Assembly: GCA_023213315.1 (NCBI GenBank)
Contig: JAKCPI010006143.1
Coordinates: 1 to 64,000 of the forward strand
Direction of reading: 5' to 3'
Length of the DNA stretch: 64,000 nucleotides
Source: Euborellia annulipes
Taxonomy: Eukaryota > Arthropoda > Insecta > Dermaptera > Anisolabididae
Shown here: in pieces, positions 44,611 through 55,372 of the stretch
Layout: each line of letters opens with the position of its first letter
How positions within the stretch are numbered: the first letter of the stretch is position 1
Notes under the pieces: model-generated
What the model saw: the letters and a program-made list of their open reading frames with translations, nothing else
Database searches by the model: none
What the model was told of the DNA's origin: nothing
Position numbers and translations under genes: made by a program

Positions 44611-44997
44611 TAAAGTGAAACTTTAAACGAGGACGTTGATTAAAAAAAATAATAAATAAGAACTTAATTGAATTAAATTATCACGCTCTGAATCCTTCTT
44701 TGAATATATAGATAGCTACTAAAATTTTTTTAAAAATAAATTCTGACTATAAATGGATCCTCGATTTTCGTTTTTAAATCTTTTTATAATTAATTAATAA
44801 TATTTTAATAAATGAGATGCCTTTAAAATAATATCTGAGAAAATGATAATTTTTTATTCGCAATCCAAAAAAAAAAAGAATAAATGCCAGCCTTAGTTCC
44901 GGTAACTCATGGATGAATGGAGATCAAAGATATTAATAATTTTAGTGATCTAAATATATGATAAGATATTAATATTCATTGAATAAGTATGTCTATG

Positions 44998-45130
44998 TTA
45001 TATTTACTGGTGGGCCAAACGGCCTCTGGGAATTGAACCCAGGATCTCCAGCCTTTCTAAAGCATCGGTATGCCACCGGTCCCTTGACCTGGTGCAAAGG
45101 GTAAAGGTTTCGATTCCCGGGGATCGTTTA
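44998..45130. repeat. Second head-to-head tRNA-like pair
   Basis: The minus strand has CTGGGTTCAATTCCCAGAGG with an upstream A-box-like TGGCATACCG. The plus strand has AGGTTTCGATTCCCGGGGAT. The two tRNA-like 3' halves face outward as at 31879-32041, but the palindrome is more decayed. Confidence 0.5.
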
Positions 45131-45133
45131 GCC

Positions 45134-45411
45134 CAGTGGTTTCCAAACTTTATGTTACCACGCCTCCCTTAAAAATAATTAATCTTATGACGCCTCCCCC
45201 TCCCTCATTTTATAAAATAATAAAAAACAAAAATTTTTAATGCTAAAAAATATAAATTTATATAAAAATATTTTTTTTATTAATTCTTATTTATATTAAA
45301 ACTAGCAATCATTTGGAAAATTGATCCTGGGGGCGAATATTCGCGCCTCCCCTTAGACTAGTCCGCGTCTCCCTAGGGCCTCCCCCGCACCTCACAGTTT
45401 AGAAAACGCTG
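45134..45411. mobile_element. hAT-like MITE (TIR CAGTGGTTTCCAAACT)
   Basis: CAGTGGTTTCCAAACT ... AGTTTAGAAAACGCTG, GC-richer ends around an A/T-rich centre. An 8-bp duplication is not clear. Non-coding. Confidence 0.6.
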
Positions 45412-45450
45412 GCATAAGGGTATTTTATGGCTGGTGGAATTCGTATAATA

Positions 45451-45642
45451 TCAGGAATGAAAGTTAGAAAAAACAAAGCCAGAATTTTTTCTTTAAAAAT
45501 ATATTTTAATAGCTGAAGTTTCGGCCTTGGTCAAAGTCATCCTAGGATGACCACTAACAGCTCTGAGGATGGCTTTGAACAAAGCCGAAACGTCAGATGT
45601 TAAAACATATTTTTAAAGATTTTTCTAACTTTCATTCCTGAA
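45451..45642. mobile_element. Foldback element with hammerhead-like motifs
   Basis: Arms TCAGGAATGAAAGTTAGAAA ... and complement. The left arm has a degenerate minus-strand motif (45516-45550) and the right arm an intact one (45563-45594). Confidence 0.7.
45563..45594 (+). ncRNA. Hammerhead-like motif
   Basis: CTGAGGA, one T, a perfect 7-bp stem II (GGCTTTG AA CAAAGCC), then GAAAC-GTC. The 8 nt before (TAACAGCT) and after (AGATGTTA) pair at 7 of 8 positions as stem I. Stem III is limited to the self-complementary ACGT. Confidence 0.5.
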
Positions 45643-45654
45643 GAAAAATATTTT

Positions 45655-45918
45655 TCTCAAATTTTATTTTCACGCCCTAGGGGGGTGCCTAATTTAAATA
45701 TAAAATTTCAACCTCCTAGCTCAATTGCTTCATGCTTTAAATTGAACCCAAACAGACACACAGACAGAACATGTCGCGAAAACCACTTTTTTGGATTCAA
45801 GGGACCTCAGAATTGTATATCCATCAAAATCTCGATACCGAATTTTTGACATGAATCCAATACTTTCTCTCTATATATATGTATATTAACTTATACATAT
45901 AGGTAAGAGCAAGTAAAA
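45655..45918 (-). repeat. Family A copy 12 (P1 end only)
   Basis: The GTGTGTT/GCGACATG part of the body and P1 (ends GTAAGAGCAAG at about 45914) are present. P2 and the X-box are absent. Confidence 0.65.
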
Positions 45919-46584
45919 ATTCCGAATTGAGATTAGTTCTCTAATATAAAAAGATGCGGTAACTCACCCCAGTAAAATTCTAAGTGGACTAATTATATCT
46001 TACTTTTCTAACTAATGAAAAAAATCCCTACAAAATTCTCCAAGGGGTTCGATGGGTCCAATAAGTTACCCAGTGTTATTATTATCTGTTTATGAGAGTT
46101 TCGAAATTTTCAAAAATTAATTCCGCCCCAGTAATACGGAATTTTAGAATGACATTAAAATGTTTCTACCCCACTATCCTATTTGCTAAATATTTAATAT
46201 AAATATTAACTCAAACGGAATGTACTTATTTTTTAGTAAAAGTATTAAAAAACATTAATATTTTTATGCATTATAGGGGATGGGGCATTAACCCCCCCTG
46301 GTTAATGCCTTCATACCTCCTCTTCCGTATGAATGAGAAAGTGTTTTTTTAAAAAAAAGTAAAAAAAAAAAATAAATAAATAAATAAAAAATAAAAAACT
46401 AATTTTTTTTCAATGACACCTACACCCCTCCCCCTCCCCCCTCCCCCTTTCAAAGCTTATATTCTCCCTCTACCCTTAGTGAAATGCAAAATATTTAATT
46501 CCATATTCAAAAGAATCGTTTTTCACAGTCAAATTATTTGTTTCTATCATTTTTTTTTTCAACGATAAAATGCATAATAATTAC
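45919..46584. other. Gene-free stretch
   Basis: AT-rich with a (AAAT)n run near 46366-46390 and C-rich runs near 46425-46447. No exon is seen. Confidence 0.4.
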
Positions 46585-46725
46585 CTTTAATAAGACGCTC
46601 AAGAGGGTGTGCTGGTTGACGGTGAGGTCAGGGTGGGTTGCACTATATTAATTATTCACTTTGATTCACTTTAAACACAAAAAGAGAGAAGCGCCTGCCT
46701 GCTCGGCCGCGCGCTTGACTCGACT
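46585..46725 (-). promoter_or_regulatory. Candidate first exon and initiator, minus strand
   Basis: On the minus strand an arthropod-type initiator TCAGT (start base near 46725) lies in a GC-rich patch with GCGCGCGGCC. About 37 nt upstream is TATACAAA. The downstream segment of 141 nt ends AAAG|GTAATT, a reasonable splice donor. It has no ATG, so it would be 5' UTR. It could belong to the TMTC gene or a separate transcript. This is inference from short motifs only. Confidence 0.25.
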
Positions 46726-46864
46726 GAACGAGAGAGAGACTTGTCTCTTATCTCTTTGTATAGGAATAAATAGATGAAAATAACAATTCCCTTTTTATTA
46801 AAAGTAAAAAAATACCTTTTGCTCTAATCTTACTATATTTATAACTGGAAAAGAATGTCAACAA

Positions 46865-47065
46865 GTGATTTGGAATATTCCAAGGCCTTTCTTAAATAAT
46901 CAACCCTTCATCCCCCCCCCCCCTAATCAAAATAATAATCAACGCTATTTTTTGAATGTTTTCTATTTATTTGGCTTCAATTTAGCTAAAATAAATTTAA
47001 AAAACATTTTTTTCAATTTTGCAACCCCTAATCCAATCTTTTTTTTTTTTTTAACACTCACACAT
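46865..47065. other. C-run and T-rich spacer
   Basis: Poly-C at 46909-46922 and poly-T near 47040-47052. The open frame here is low-complexity. Confidence 0.4.
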
Positions 47066-47352
47066 TTTTACTTTCTCTTACCTATGTATATGTAATATAT
47101 ATAGAGAAAGTATTGGATTCATGTCAAAAATTCGATGTCGAGATTTTGATGGATCTTCACGTTTTGAGGTCCCCTGAATCCAAAAAAGTGTTTTTCGCGA
47201 CATGGTCGTGTGTGTGTGTGTGTGTGTGTGTTCAATTTTAAGCATGAAGGAATTGAGCTATGAGGCTGAAATTTTATATTTAAGTTAAACACCCCCCGGG
47301 ACCGGAAAAATAAGCTTTTAATCAAAATCGGCCAAAGAGTACTAGTACTTTA
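47066..47352 (+). repeat. Family A copy 13 (P1 half)
   Basis: P1 is at 47068-47109. The body runs through the GT tract to ACTAGTACTTTAC, where the MITE at 47353 begins. Confidence 0.65.
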
Positions 47353-47867
47353 CAAAAAAGTGGCCCACCCACATGGACATTACAGATATAATTTTTTTTT
47401 AAATCAGACAAGAGAATTTTTACCTCAAAGTTTTGAAATTTCGACTGAAAATCCCAAAATTGTCATTAAGTTTAGTTGGGTTATAAAGCGACCATATTTT
47501 TGGATAACGAGATGTCATTTACGATGATATAACCTCGAAATCCCAGTTATATGCCCCTGGGAGGGCCAGAGTGCCTCCTCTGGGGCCGAAAACGGGGCAA
47601 ATTCGGTACAATTAAGCGCCCAGAGGAAGGAGGCATCTCTGGCCCTTCCAGGGCATTTTGAGGCTAGATGTCAGTTTTCATTGCAAGTGACATCTCGTTA
47701 TCCAAATATATTCTCGCTTTATAACCCAACTAAACTTAATGACAATTTTGGGATTTTCAGTCGAAATTTCGAAATTTTGAGGTAAAAATTCTCACAGAAG
47801 AAAGATATTGTCCGATTTGAAAAAAAAATTTATATCTGTAATGTCCATGTGGGTGGGCCTTTTTTGC
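47353..47867. mobile_element. MITE with about 170-bp TIRs
   Basis: AAAAAAGTGGCCCACCCACA ... is mirrored by ...TGTGGGTGGGCCTTTTTT. The complementarity continues through TAACCCAACTAAACTTAATG to TGACATCTCGTTATCC. The centre holds a second inverted pair (GGGAGGGCCAGAG / CTCTGGCCCTTCC). No ORF. A related edge sequence (TTACATTTCGCTCC) follows here and at about 58943. Confidence 0.7.
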
Positions 47868-49116
47868 CGGGGATTACATTTCGCTCCAAAAAAAGTGGCA
47901 AAACGACCCATCCTATTGCATAATGGATAAAAGGTATTACTCCAAAACAGAATCTATTTTTCAAAAAGTGCTCAAAGCTATCCTGGATCACAAAAATATA
48001 GGCTATTATCAAACAGTCAATATTTGTTTTTCTGTTCAATTTTATCATCTCCTAGCCATGAAGGATTCTTCTTATAACTTGCCCAAGAAACCAACTTCTT
48101 ACTAATTTAAACCGTAGAAGCCACTAATACGAATTAATTTGATGTTTAATAATGAATTATAAAATTTCCCAAGATGCTCTTCTTTCTGTTTAAACCAGAA
48201 ACTTTCGCGTGCACTAGATATTTACGTAAAAAATAAATGAGGATGATATTTAGATAATAAAAGTAAATATTTAAAAGAGCAAGGAGAGAAAAGAAAAAAA
48301 AAGACGAAATCCCCAAGGCGTTTATTTATTTAAATGAAGACAGCCGGCATTTGACAGGCGAATGTGTCAATGTCGAAATGGTTAGAGATAAGGATCCTGG
48401 GGGCAATCTACCGCCGCCACTTCATTCATTCATTCATTTATATTTACAAATTGTCATTTTTCAGAGAGAAACAGAAAGGTCATATTGAGGCGGCGATAAA
48501 TATTTTGATGAATTCAAATTTAACCCAAGGAATATAATCGAGGCCGAATTATTTTAAGCCTTTACTAAATAAATTCAGTAGGTTATGAAGTTTCTAAAAA
48601 GGATTGATTGATGACATAAAAGAATATCATCAGTGTGAAAAATTAGTTCTTAGGAATAGCCAATAGAAATTGGATCACTTGGCCTTGTTAAGGTAAAAAT
48701 ATGGAGGAAATTGACAGGGAACAACTTGAGGTGCCACATGTGGACCCATAAAGGCCAAATAAAATACCATTCAAATTTATTTCGATTCACATAATTTTTT
48801 CTATTTTGAAGGGAGCCTCAAAACTATGAACCGTCCGAATATTCGGTTTCGGCAGAAGCTTTTGACCTGCCAACATCTGAGTTTGAAAAGATGAGTTTCT
48901 AAAATGGATTGATGAGGAAGGGATGAGACTCGCACGCAAAAAAAATTCAATTGATTTCCACGTGAGGGAGAAAAAAATATCCCGCAAGACGGGAAAGGGT
49001 TGGAAAAAATTTTGCCTTCCTTAAAAAAAAAGGTAAAATGATGCGTAAAATCATTTATACGAGAGGAAAAATTTTTTCGTTTTGCTAGAGAAAATGCAAA
49101 GGGAAAAGTAAAAAAG
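47868..49116. other. Gene-free stretch with TE debris
   Basis: The 47923-48105 frame (MDKRYYSKTESIF ...) is unrecognised. 48420-48440 is a (CATT)n run. 48820-49110 resembles the CCGAAAC/T-rich element edge seen at 28.2-28.4 kb (GGGAGAAAAAAAT, CATGCGAGTCTCATCC-like). Confidence 0.35.
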
Positions 49117-49213
49117 AAAATCTGGTGTGACTGTCGCACAGCACACAACTTTCTCTTAGGCCTACTTTCGGTAATCGATTAACATATGTATATATATAGG
49201 TAAGAGAAAGTAA
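49117..49213. repeat. Family A mini-copy: P2 half joined to P1 half
   Basis: AAATCTGGTGTGACTGTCGC ... AACTTTCTCTTA is followed directly by a P1 right half (ATATATATAGGTAAGAGAAAG). The whole body is missing. The two modules share GGTAAGAGAAAGT, so it may be an internal recombination product. Confidence 0.65.
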
Positions 49214-50675
49214 AATTGTTCTTAAATTATATAGGGCTCTACTAAATTAGCAGTAGTGGCTGAACATATAATTCATAACAATGAGGAAAGTAAAGCAGCC
49301 GAAAGCAATTTAAGAAAAAATATTCTCTCTTGTTTCGCTTTATTGAATCCTAACAATTGTCAACGAATCTTCCGATTTTTCTGGCCTTCTTCAGGACATA
49401 TGTTATGTTTGACTTAGAGGGACTCTTGGCAACTTCTGACATGCGGACATTCGTCAGATACCATGATTTTTGATTCAAGAGACACTAAATATTTAGAAAA
49501 TCTTTTGGGTAATCGCTGGGATTGTAGCGAACTGTTAGCCAAAATAGGCTTCAAGGCCCAGCGGTTGCCCTGAGGTCCGGGTCCCTCTTTTATCTCGAGA
49601 GGGCAAGGACAAGAACACTAGAAGTCTCCAATTTTTAAAATGTGCTCGGAGTATACCAGGAAAGACAACAATTGATATGTTATTTTTGTACTATTTTTTA
49701 TTTATTTTTTTTTGTTGTTGTTTTGTTCTTTTTTGTTTCTTTTTTCTCGCTGTAATTGGAAGAAATTATGTTGAGAGATTGTTAAATAAATAAATAAATC
49801 TTTTGCCGAAATATGTTAAAAATATTCAAAAAGTTTTAAATATACAAGTTTATGCAATATTCACCAAAATATGCAATATAAAATTTGAACCAGAGTGCCA
49901 AGGGGGCATGATTCGGATAGAAAATTGGTTTTCTGGGAACTACATGTTAGCAAATGCAATTGCATAGGAATCCGGGCTTTACTTATGAATAATTATTTTC
50001 CAAGCCAAGTTTTTGTGTTTCTACATCTGAGAATTTGATCCTAAGCAAATCTATTACACATACGAACTTGCATTATCCTCAAGTAACAAATACTTCACTA
50101 GAGAACTGATTTTTTTTGACCTTTTAAACCTGATATAAATAGACTTTGATGAAATATTTTGCTTAAAAAAAAAACATTTAGAAATTTTTAATGTTCAGAA
50201 AGTTTTTTTTGTTTTTTCCCCCCCCATTGGTATAAAAGAGCAATAAAAAGCGAACAACGACGAGACTCCTCCCAGGACATGTTTGGCCAACGTAATTTGG
50301 CGGAAATTTACAAACTAGAGAGAAGATTTAATTGAATGAAAACAAAAACAAAAACAAACGAAAAAAAGTAAAAGCATAAAGCCCCTGACCTTATTTATTT
50401 AAATTAATTGTCTCTAAGAAGAGGGAACCGAACCTCTGACTGGCTGACTGACCCCTGTCCTGGAGCTAATTTATTTAATGTCGTGGAAGCAACCATCTTC
50501 ATTGTTTTTATATATTATAGAATAAAAGCACTTTTGTTATATTCCAATTCATTGATTAGTGATTAAGAGGATAAATACCAAAGTTCCTCTGATATAAATA
50601 GACTTTGAGGAAATATTTTGGCTTAAAAAAAAAAAAAAAATTATTTAAAATAAAATGAAGTTTTCAAATAAAACA
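49214..50675. other. Gene-free stretch with foldback fragment
   Basis: 49300-49500 matches one arm of the foldback at 60165-60692 (TTCGCTTTATTGAA ..., TCTGGCCTTCTTCAGGAC), with a decayed hammerhead-like core. A minus-strand tRNA-like head lies at about 50410-50475 (AGAGGTTCGGTTCCC). No exon is seen. Confidence 0.4.
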
Positions 50676-51143
50676 GTTTTTTTTTAACACTCACATTCAC
50701 ACAGTTATGTTCGAGAACTTAGACTATATGGACCCTGTTACGCATTAGTGTGTCAAGCGCCAGCTACCGATTTTTGAGAAAATTAACATTAAAGTTTTTT
50801 GTTTTGATTAGATTGTATATAATTTTTTTTGTCAATTGTGCAAGTAACATTAAATATAAATTTTTTTAGGACATATTTCATAAAAAATACTATTAATTAT
50901 AGCATTTGAAACAATATTCAGTGCTTAACTCAATTTTTAATTTTTTGGCGCTTGACACACTATTACATAACAGGGTCCAAATTATATATATTATATATAA
51001 TTTATATTTGGAGTCCAGGCATTCTTATTTAATTATTTGGTATTAAAATGGCTTAAATAAAATCATCGGACTGCCTGGGATCCGAACCCGCGACCCTTGG
51101 TATACAAAGCAGTACTCTAACCTCTACACCAAGTCCGCGGGCC
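50676..51143 (-). mobile_element. tRNA-derived SINE, copy 6, split by a MITE
   Basis: Tail at 50676-50725 and head/body at 50985-51143 (B-box GGTTCGGATCCC on the minus strand). The MITE at 50729-50979 is inserted within the body. Confidence 0.7.
50729..50979. mobile_element. GGACCCTGTTACGCATTA MITE, copy 1
   Basis: TIRs TGGACCCTGTTACGCATTAG ... and complement, about 33 bp, with two mismatches. It is 251 bp and AT-rich inside. It is inserted in a SINE. Confidence 0.75.
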
Positions 51144-51169
51144 CCCTGATTTGTTGGTTTATACTAAAT

Positions 51170-51712
51170 ATAAAATACGTTCCTGAAACTTTGCACTTAT
51201 CCATTTCATGAGTATTCGATTCGAAATAACCCTCTTTGTTCCGAGCAAATGTGCATATTTTTTGAAGAAATTACATTCACAATTCATGTTTTGTCAATTT
51301 TTAACCAAAACAACATTGTTTTTCATGCATTGGGTAGTTGCTTTTAAATTCCAATTTATGAGACAAAAATTTTAATATTTTCAAACTCTTGTGCTTTAGA
51401 TTTAGAGGGTGAACATTTCAACCTCAATTTGTCCAAGATTTCTACTTTCAAGTATGCGCCTGTCACTTCAAAGATCATTTTCTGCGTTCAAGAACATGTT
51501 CTCAGATAAACGCACACATCTTTTTAAACGAAGAAAATTTAATGAAATTGCTTCTTGTTCATTGTCATATATTACAAATATATATAAAATGCAGCTCAAT
51601 TTGTGATAGAGCATATTTTCACTCTTTTTTTCCCTTCATTGTGCATATTTGGTCATTTTATAGTGCATTCATGCATGCATATTTTAAGGTTTGATTGTGT
51701 ATCAACATCCGC
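51170..51712 (-). mobile_element. hAT-like element, decayed copy
   Basis: It is the reverse-complement relative of 55373-55948 (shared blocks TGCATGCATATTTTAAGG, AACCTCAATTTGTCC, CGCCTGTCACTTC). The terminal GAGCCCGGATG sequence is lost on both sides. A third partial copy (ATGCATGTTTTGCC ...) adjoins at 51727-51840. The frame at 51409-51606 is probably transposon-derived. Confidence 0.6.
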
Positions 51713-51844
51713 ACTCTAATAATAATGCATGTTTTGCCTATTTTTAACCAAAATCAATTACTTATTTTTCATGCATATTTTCTAAAGAAAAAAGCATGTT
51801 TTGAATATCTTTGTGTAGTTGCTTTTCTATGTGAAATTCTTAGT

Positions 51845-52111
51845 TAAGCCTTATACCGGACTTTGAGTTTTAGCTAACTAAATACGACCTGAGCTCTTAT
51901 TTAATCATATGATTAGCTTAACTAGATGTGAAAAGACTCGAAAGTTATAGTAAACTAGCTTATTCGAGGGATAGCTAGTTAATTAGAATTGAAACAACCG
52001 GCGTTTAGATTCTTCTTATTTGGCTAATAACATAAAAACTTCTAACTCGTCTCTTTTGCATAAGTACAGTAATAAAAAATTCATTCAAATAAATAAATAT
52101 TAATTATTAAT
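51845..52111. repeat. Anonymous repeat shared with 61.9 kb
   Basis: Segments around AATCATATGATTA and AACTAGCTTATTCGAG occur inverted at about 61895-61960. The termini are not resolved. Confidence 0.35.
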
Positions 52112-52564
52112 TGGACCCACCTTACGCATTAGTGTGTCAAGCGCCAGGTACCGAGATTTGAGAAAAATTTTTTTTTTTTTTTTTTAAACATTCACACTCA
52201 CATTCCACACACATTCATACAGTCTTTTCGGCAACTTAGGCCATATAAGACTTTGACGATAACCGTTGTAGAGAATATATCTATTGTGGGGTCAGGCATT
52301 TCTATTTAAGCCATCTGGTATCCAAATGGCTTAAATAAAATCATCGGACTGCCTGGGTCCAACCCACGTTTGGTATAGGAGGTAGGCGCACTACCTACTA
52401 CGCTTGAGAAAATTAACAATACAGTTTTTCTGATTTACATTGTTTTGATTTAGGACATATTTCATAAAAAATACTATTAATGAGAGCATTTGAAACAATA
52501 TTCTGTGTTTAACTCAATTTTTAATTTTTTTGACGCTTGACACACTAATGCGTCACAGGGTCCA
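52112..52564. mobile_element. GGACCC MITE, copy 2, split by a SINE
   Basis: TIRs TGGACCCACCTTACGCATTA ... TAATGCGTCACAGGGTCCA, flanked by TTAAT / ATTAA. A SINE is inserted at 52168-52402. Confidence 0.75.
52168..52402 (-). mobile_element. tRNA-derived SINE, copy 7
   Basis: Poly-A tail (T-run 52168-52185), body hairpin AAGCCATCTGG ... CCAAATGGCTT, decayed head. TTGAGAAAA is duplicated at both edges and belongs to the host MITE. Confidence 0.75.
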
Positions 52565-53059
52565 ATTAATAAAATCATATTAATTATATCTATCTAATAT
52601 CTAGTTGAGTCAGTAAAGTTGAAAAAAAAAGTTCAGAAAATAATAAAATATTAAAGGATAAAAAAATACCGCCTGGAAGATAGGCAACAAAACATGACCT
52701 CATGTGGTTATTGCCTAGGATACAGGGATTGATAAAGGAATGAGTATGAGAATCCTGAATCATTTACACCTTTTTTTTCCCCATTAGTGTTGAGTGCAAT
52801 TTTGTTACACTTTCTCTCTTTCTCCCCCCACATCTATTAGCTTTAAGGCCCATTAGATGAGCGGTTTTCCCGTCCCGTTTTCAACCACCTGTGTTTAAAA
52901 ATCAATAGGGAAAACTAAACTGTTCTAACAATTAATAACACGATAGGAAAACTGACTAACACATGTAACCTATTTTTTTTGCTCTTGAGCAAATGGTATA
53001 GAAAATATGAGCAACTTGACGGGATTGAATAAACAAGCCTGTTGTTGTTGTTGTTGTTG

Positions 53060-53280
53060 TATATTATCCATAGTCGTTTTGAAAGTGGCGGCGGTGGGAG
53101 CTCCTCTCCCTGGACAGGAGTGAGGTCCCTGAAGGGTGGTCGTGGCGGCGACCAGCAGAGGGGTGGGAGGGGTGGGCGGTTGCCATGGCAACCAGGGGCT
53201 CAGCCCCGACGCAGGGATCGATCGAGGACGCCTGGGAGAGATATATAGATATATAAAGAGAGACGCCGGGGCGTGTCACA
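53060..53280 (+). promoter_or_regulatory. GC-rich candidate promoter with X-box and TATA-like box
   Basis: A GC island in AT-rich DNA, starting after a (GTT)n run. It contains the palindrome GTTGCCATGGCAAC at 53179-53192, a full match to the RFX X-box consensus, and a GGTGGGCGG box next to it. TATATAAAG lies about 60 bp downstream (near 53249-53257). No gene is recognised downstream before family A at 53488. It could also be an unidentified repeat. Confidence 0.3.
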
Positions 53281-53487
53281 GGCCGCCCTTGGATTGGACC
53301 GACACACTCTACTCACATACTGTACCTACATTTATTCCTTATGCTATCAATGCCAATGAACCGATTCAATTAATTTGCCCTCTTTTCTATAACTCCTTTT
53401 TTGGTGTTTACAATTTAAGGGACATTAGGGTTTTACCTCTGGATAGTATGTTATACAAGGTCAATGATTTTGAATGAGGGTTCATTT

Positions 53488-54266
53488 TTACTTTCTCTTG
53501 TCTATATATATAGAGAGAAAGTATTGGATTCATGTCAAAAATTCGATGTTTGATGTATATACACCAAAAAAGTGGTTTTTGCGACTGTGTTCAATTTTAA
53601 GCATGTAGGAATTGAGCTATGAGGCTGAAATTTTATATTTAAGTTAGGCACCTCCCTGGAGCGTGAAAATAAGCTTTTTATCAAAATCAGCCAAAAAGTA
53701 CTAGTACTTTTCTGATGTACTTTTTCAATTTTTTTCGATTTCCTCAAAATTCACTCTAATTTTGATTAAAATTCATAAATCAATTATTTTTTAGATCCTC
53801 TTTAAAATGTATATTCTCATTTTGCCATTGAAATCTTCTGAAGACCACTTTACTCTTGTACAGTGAGGCACAATAATAAGTCCCACCCATGTGTTTTCTA
53901 CTTGTGATTATTTCATTGTTTTTAAAAAAATATTATATATTTTTTAATGGAAACTTTCATGGTTCAAACCTAGAAAATTTCCAATAAAGATTTTCATTTT
54001 CTTTTATAAAAACAATGAAATAATCACAAGATGAAAACGAATGGGTGGGACTTGATATTGACCCTCACTGTACTTTATAGGAAAGATAGGAGAAATGGTT
54101 GCCATCGTAACAAAGTATAAATATTCTCCAAAGTTTATAAATTTTACATCTTGAATTCTAAAATATCGGCGGAAACTAAATGTTGTGGCAGGCACAATAC
54201 AAAACTTTCTCTTAGCAAAGGTAAGAGAAAGTTGTGTGCTGCACGGCCAGTCACACCAGATTTTTT
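53488..54266 (+). repeat. Family A copy 14, with a mariner-type MITE inside
   Basis: P1 is at 53490-53522 (short). The GT tract is lost. The X-box-like GTTGCCATCGTAAC is near 54098, and P2 is at about 54187-54264. The MITE at 53861-54070 interrupts CTTGTA|CTTTATAGG. Confidence 0.75.
53861..54070. mobile_element. Tc1/mariner-type MITE
   Basis: TIRs CAGTGAGGCACAATAATAAG ... and complement ending CCTCACTG, flanked by TA on both sides. The host repeat is known from other copies, so the empty site is defined. The arms pair again internally (AACAATGAAATAATCACAAG and complement). 210 bp, no ORF. Confidence 0.8.
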
Positions 54267-54777
54267 CTATAGAGAAGAGTTTCTTACTTTGAAATTTTTT
54301 CTCTCAGTCCTTTGAGAAAAAAGTTCAGTCCTTCTTGCCATACTGTAATTATTATTCCTTTCTAGCATAGGCACCGGAACTGGGGGGGGGGGGGGGCAAG
54401 GGTACATTTCCCCCTCCCCTAGCAGGGGCAGAGGGGGGCAATATGTCTTCTTTTATTTCATTTATTTTTAAAAATGATTCATTTTTACTTTTTAAAAATA
54501 AAATCTTTTAAATTAAAAAAAAAAATAAAAAAGTAATAAATTCATTTTTTTCCAAAATATTTTATATAGACCCTAGTAACTACCGATGCCATCCATGTTA
54601 GCCCTCTTTTATCCGCTAAACTTCGAGTGTTTTATGCATTTCATCAGGTATTCTTTGAACAGCTGGTGGAATATTTAGATTTTTTAATCTTTTTCTAATC
54701 TGAATGTTGGAGAAATTGTTTTTATTAAATAATTCCCCAAACTTCTTAAAAAAAGAATATAATTTATTTGTATAGGA
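54267..54777. other. Gene-free stretch
   Basis: A poly-G run at 54381-54395 sits in an element-end-like patch (GGCACCGGAACTGGGG). The rest is AT-rich and no exon is supported. Confidence 0.35.
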
Positions 54778-54935
54778 TGACTTGGCTTCATCGGGTCAAG
54801 AGAGACATGACCGAGCTTGGCCTGTCGGAGACAACAGCATTGGATAGGGGGGAGTGGAGGGGCAGAATAAGATCCGCCGACCCCGCACCGCGGCAATAAT
54901 CAGGCGAGGACAGAAGAAGAAGAAGAATTTATTTG
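54778..54935 (+). pseudogene. LINE 3' end (RTE/related) fragment
   Basis: An open frame reading MTWLHRVKRDMTELGLSET, then ALDRGEWRGRIRSADP and a stop at 54895-54897, is the C-terminal tail of an endonuclease-RT LINE. It is followed by a (GAA)n 3' tail at about 54911-54927. Only about 40 codons remain. It is a different subfamily from the RTE copy at 21.6 kb. Confidence 0.7.
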
Positions 54936-55372
54936 TAAAATGAATTTTTTCAATAAGATATTTCTTTTTCGTTGATAGAAAATATTGACCATGATTTTTA
55001 AAAATATTTGAATTCAATTGAGGTCTTCTAAAAATAAATTTAATATTGGTTTGAAATGATATCCATCAGAGAAATTATATTTGCTTGGATGAAAGATAAT
55101 CTCTAGTGCTTAAATAAATTTTATTTTGGAAATAAATTAAGATATATATATATATATAGAAAAATCCTCTTCCAATATTAACATTATTTGACATTGCAGG
55201 TTAAAAGGGGGCGAGTGGGCGAAAATGGAAATTAAATTTCCCTCTGCCCGTTTCATTTTAACGAAATAAGAAGCATATCTTTATAAGCAGGTAATCATCT
55301 CAGCTAGCGAATTAATTAGTCTAGCAATTAAAGAAATTCATTATCTATGTCCTAAAGATGATATCTAATGAC
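54936..55372. other. Gene-free AT-rich stretch
   Basis: (TA)n near 55143-55158; nothing else is recognisable. Confidence 0.4.

Noticed and set aside
53136..53477. 113-codon plus-strand frame over the GC-rich segment
   Set aside because: Overlapped by open frames in other phases and on the other strand, as expected for GC-rich DNA; no recognised domain.
54590..54700. Possible exon near ATCAGGTATTCTTTGAACAG
   Set aside because: Frames are short and interrupted and no GT/AG pair bounds a coding segment.
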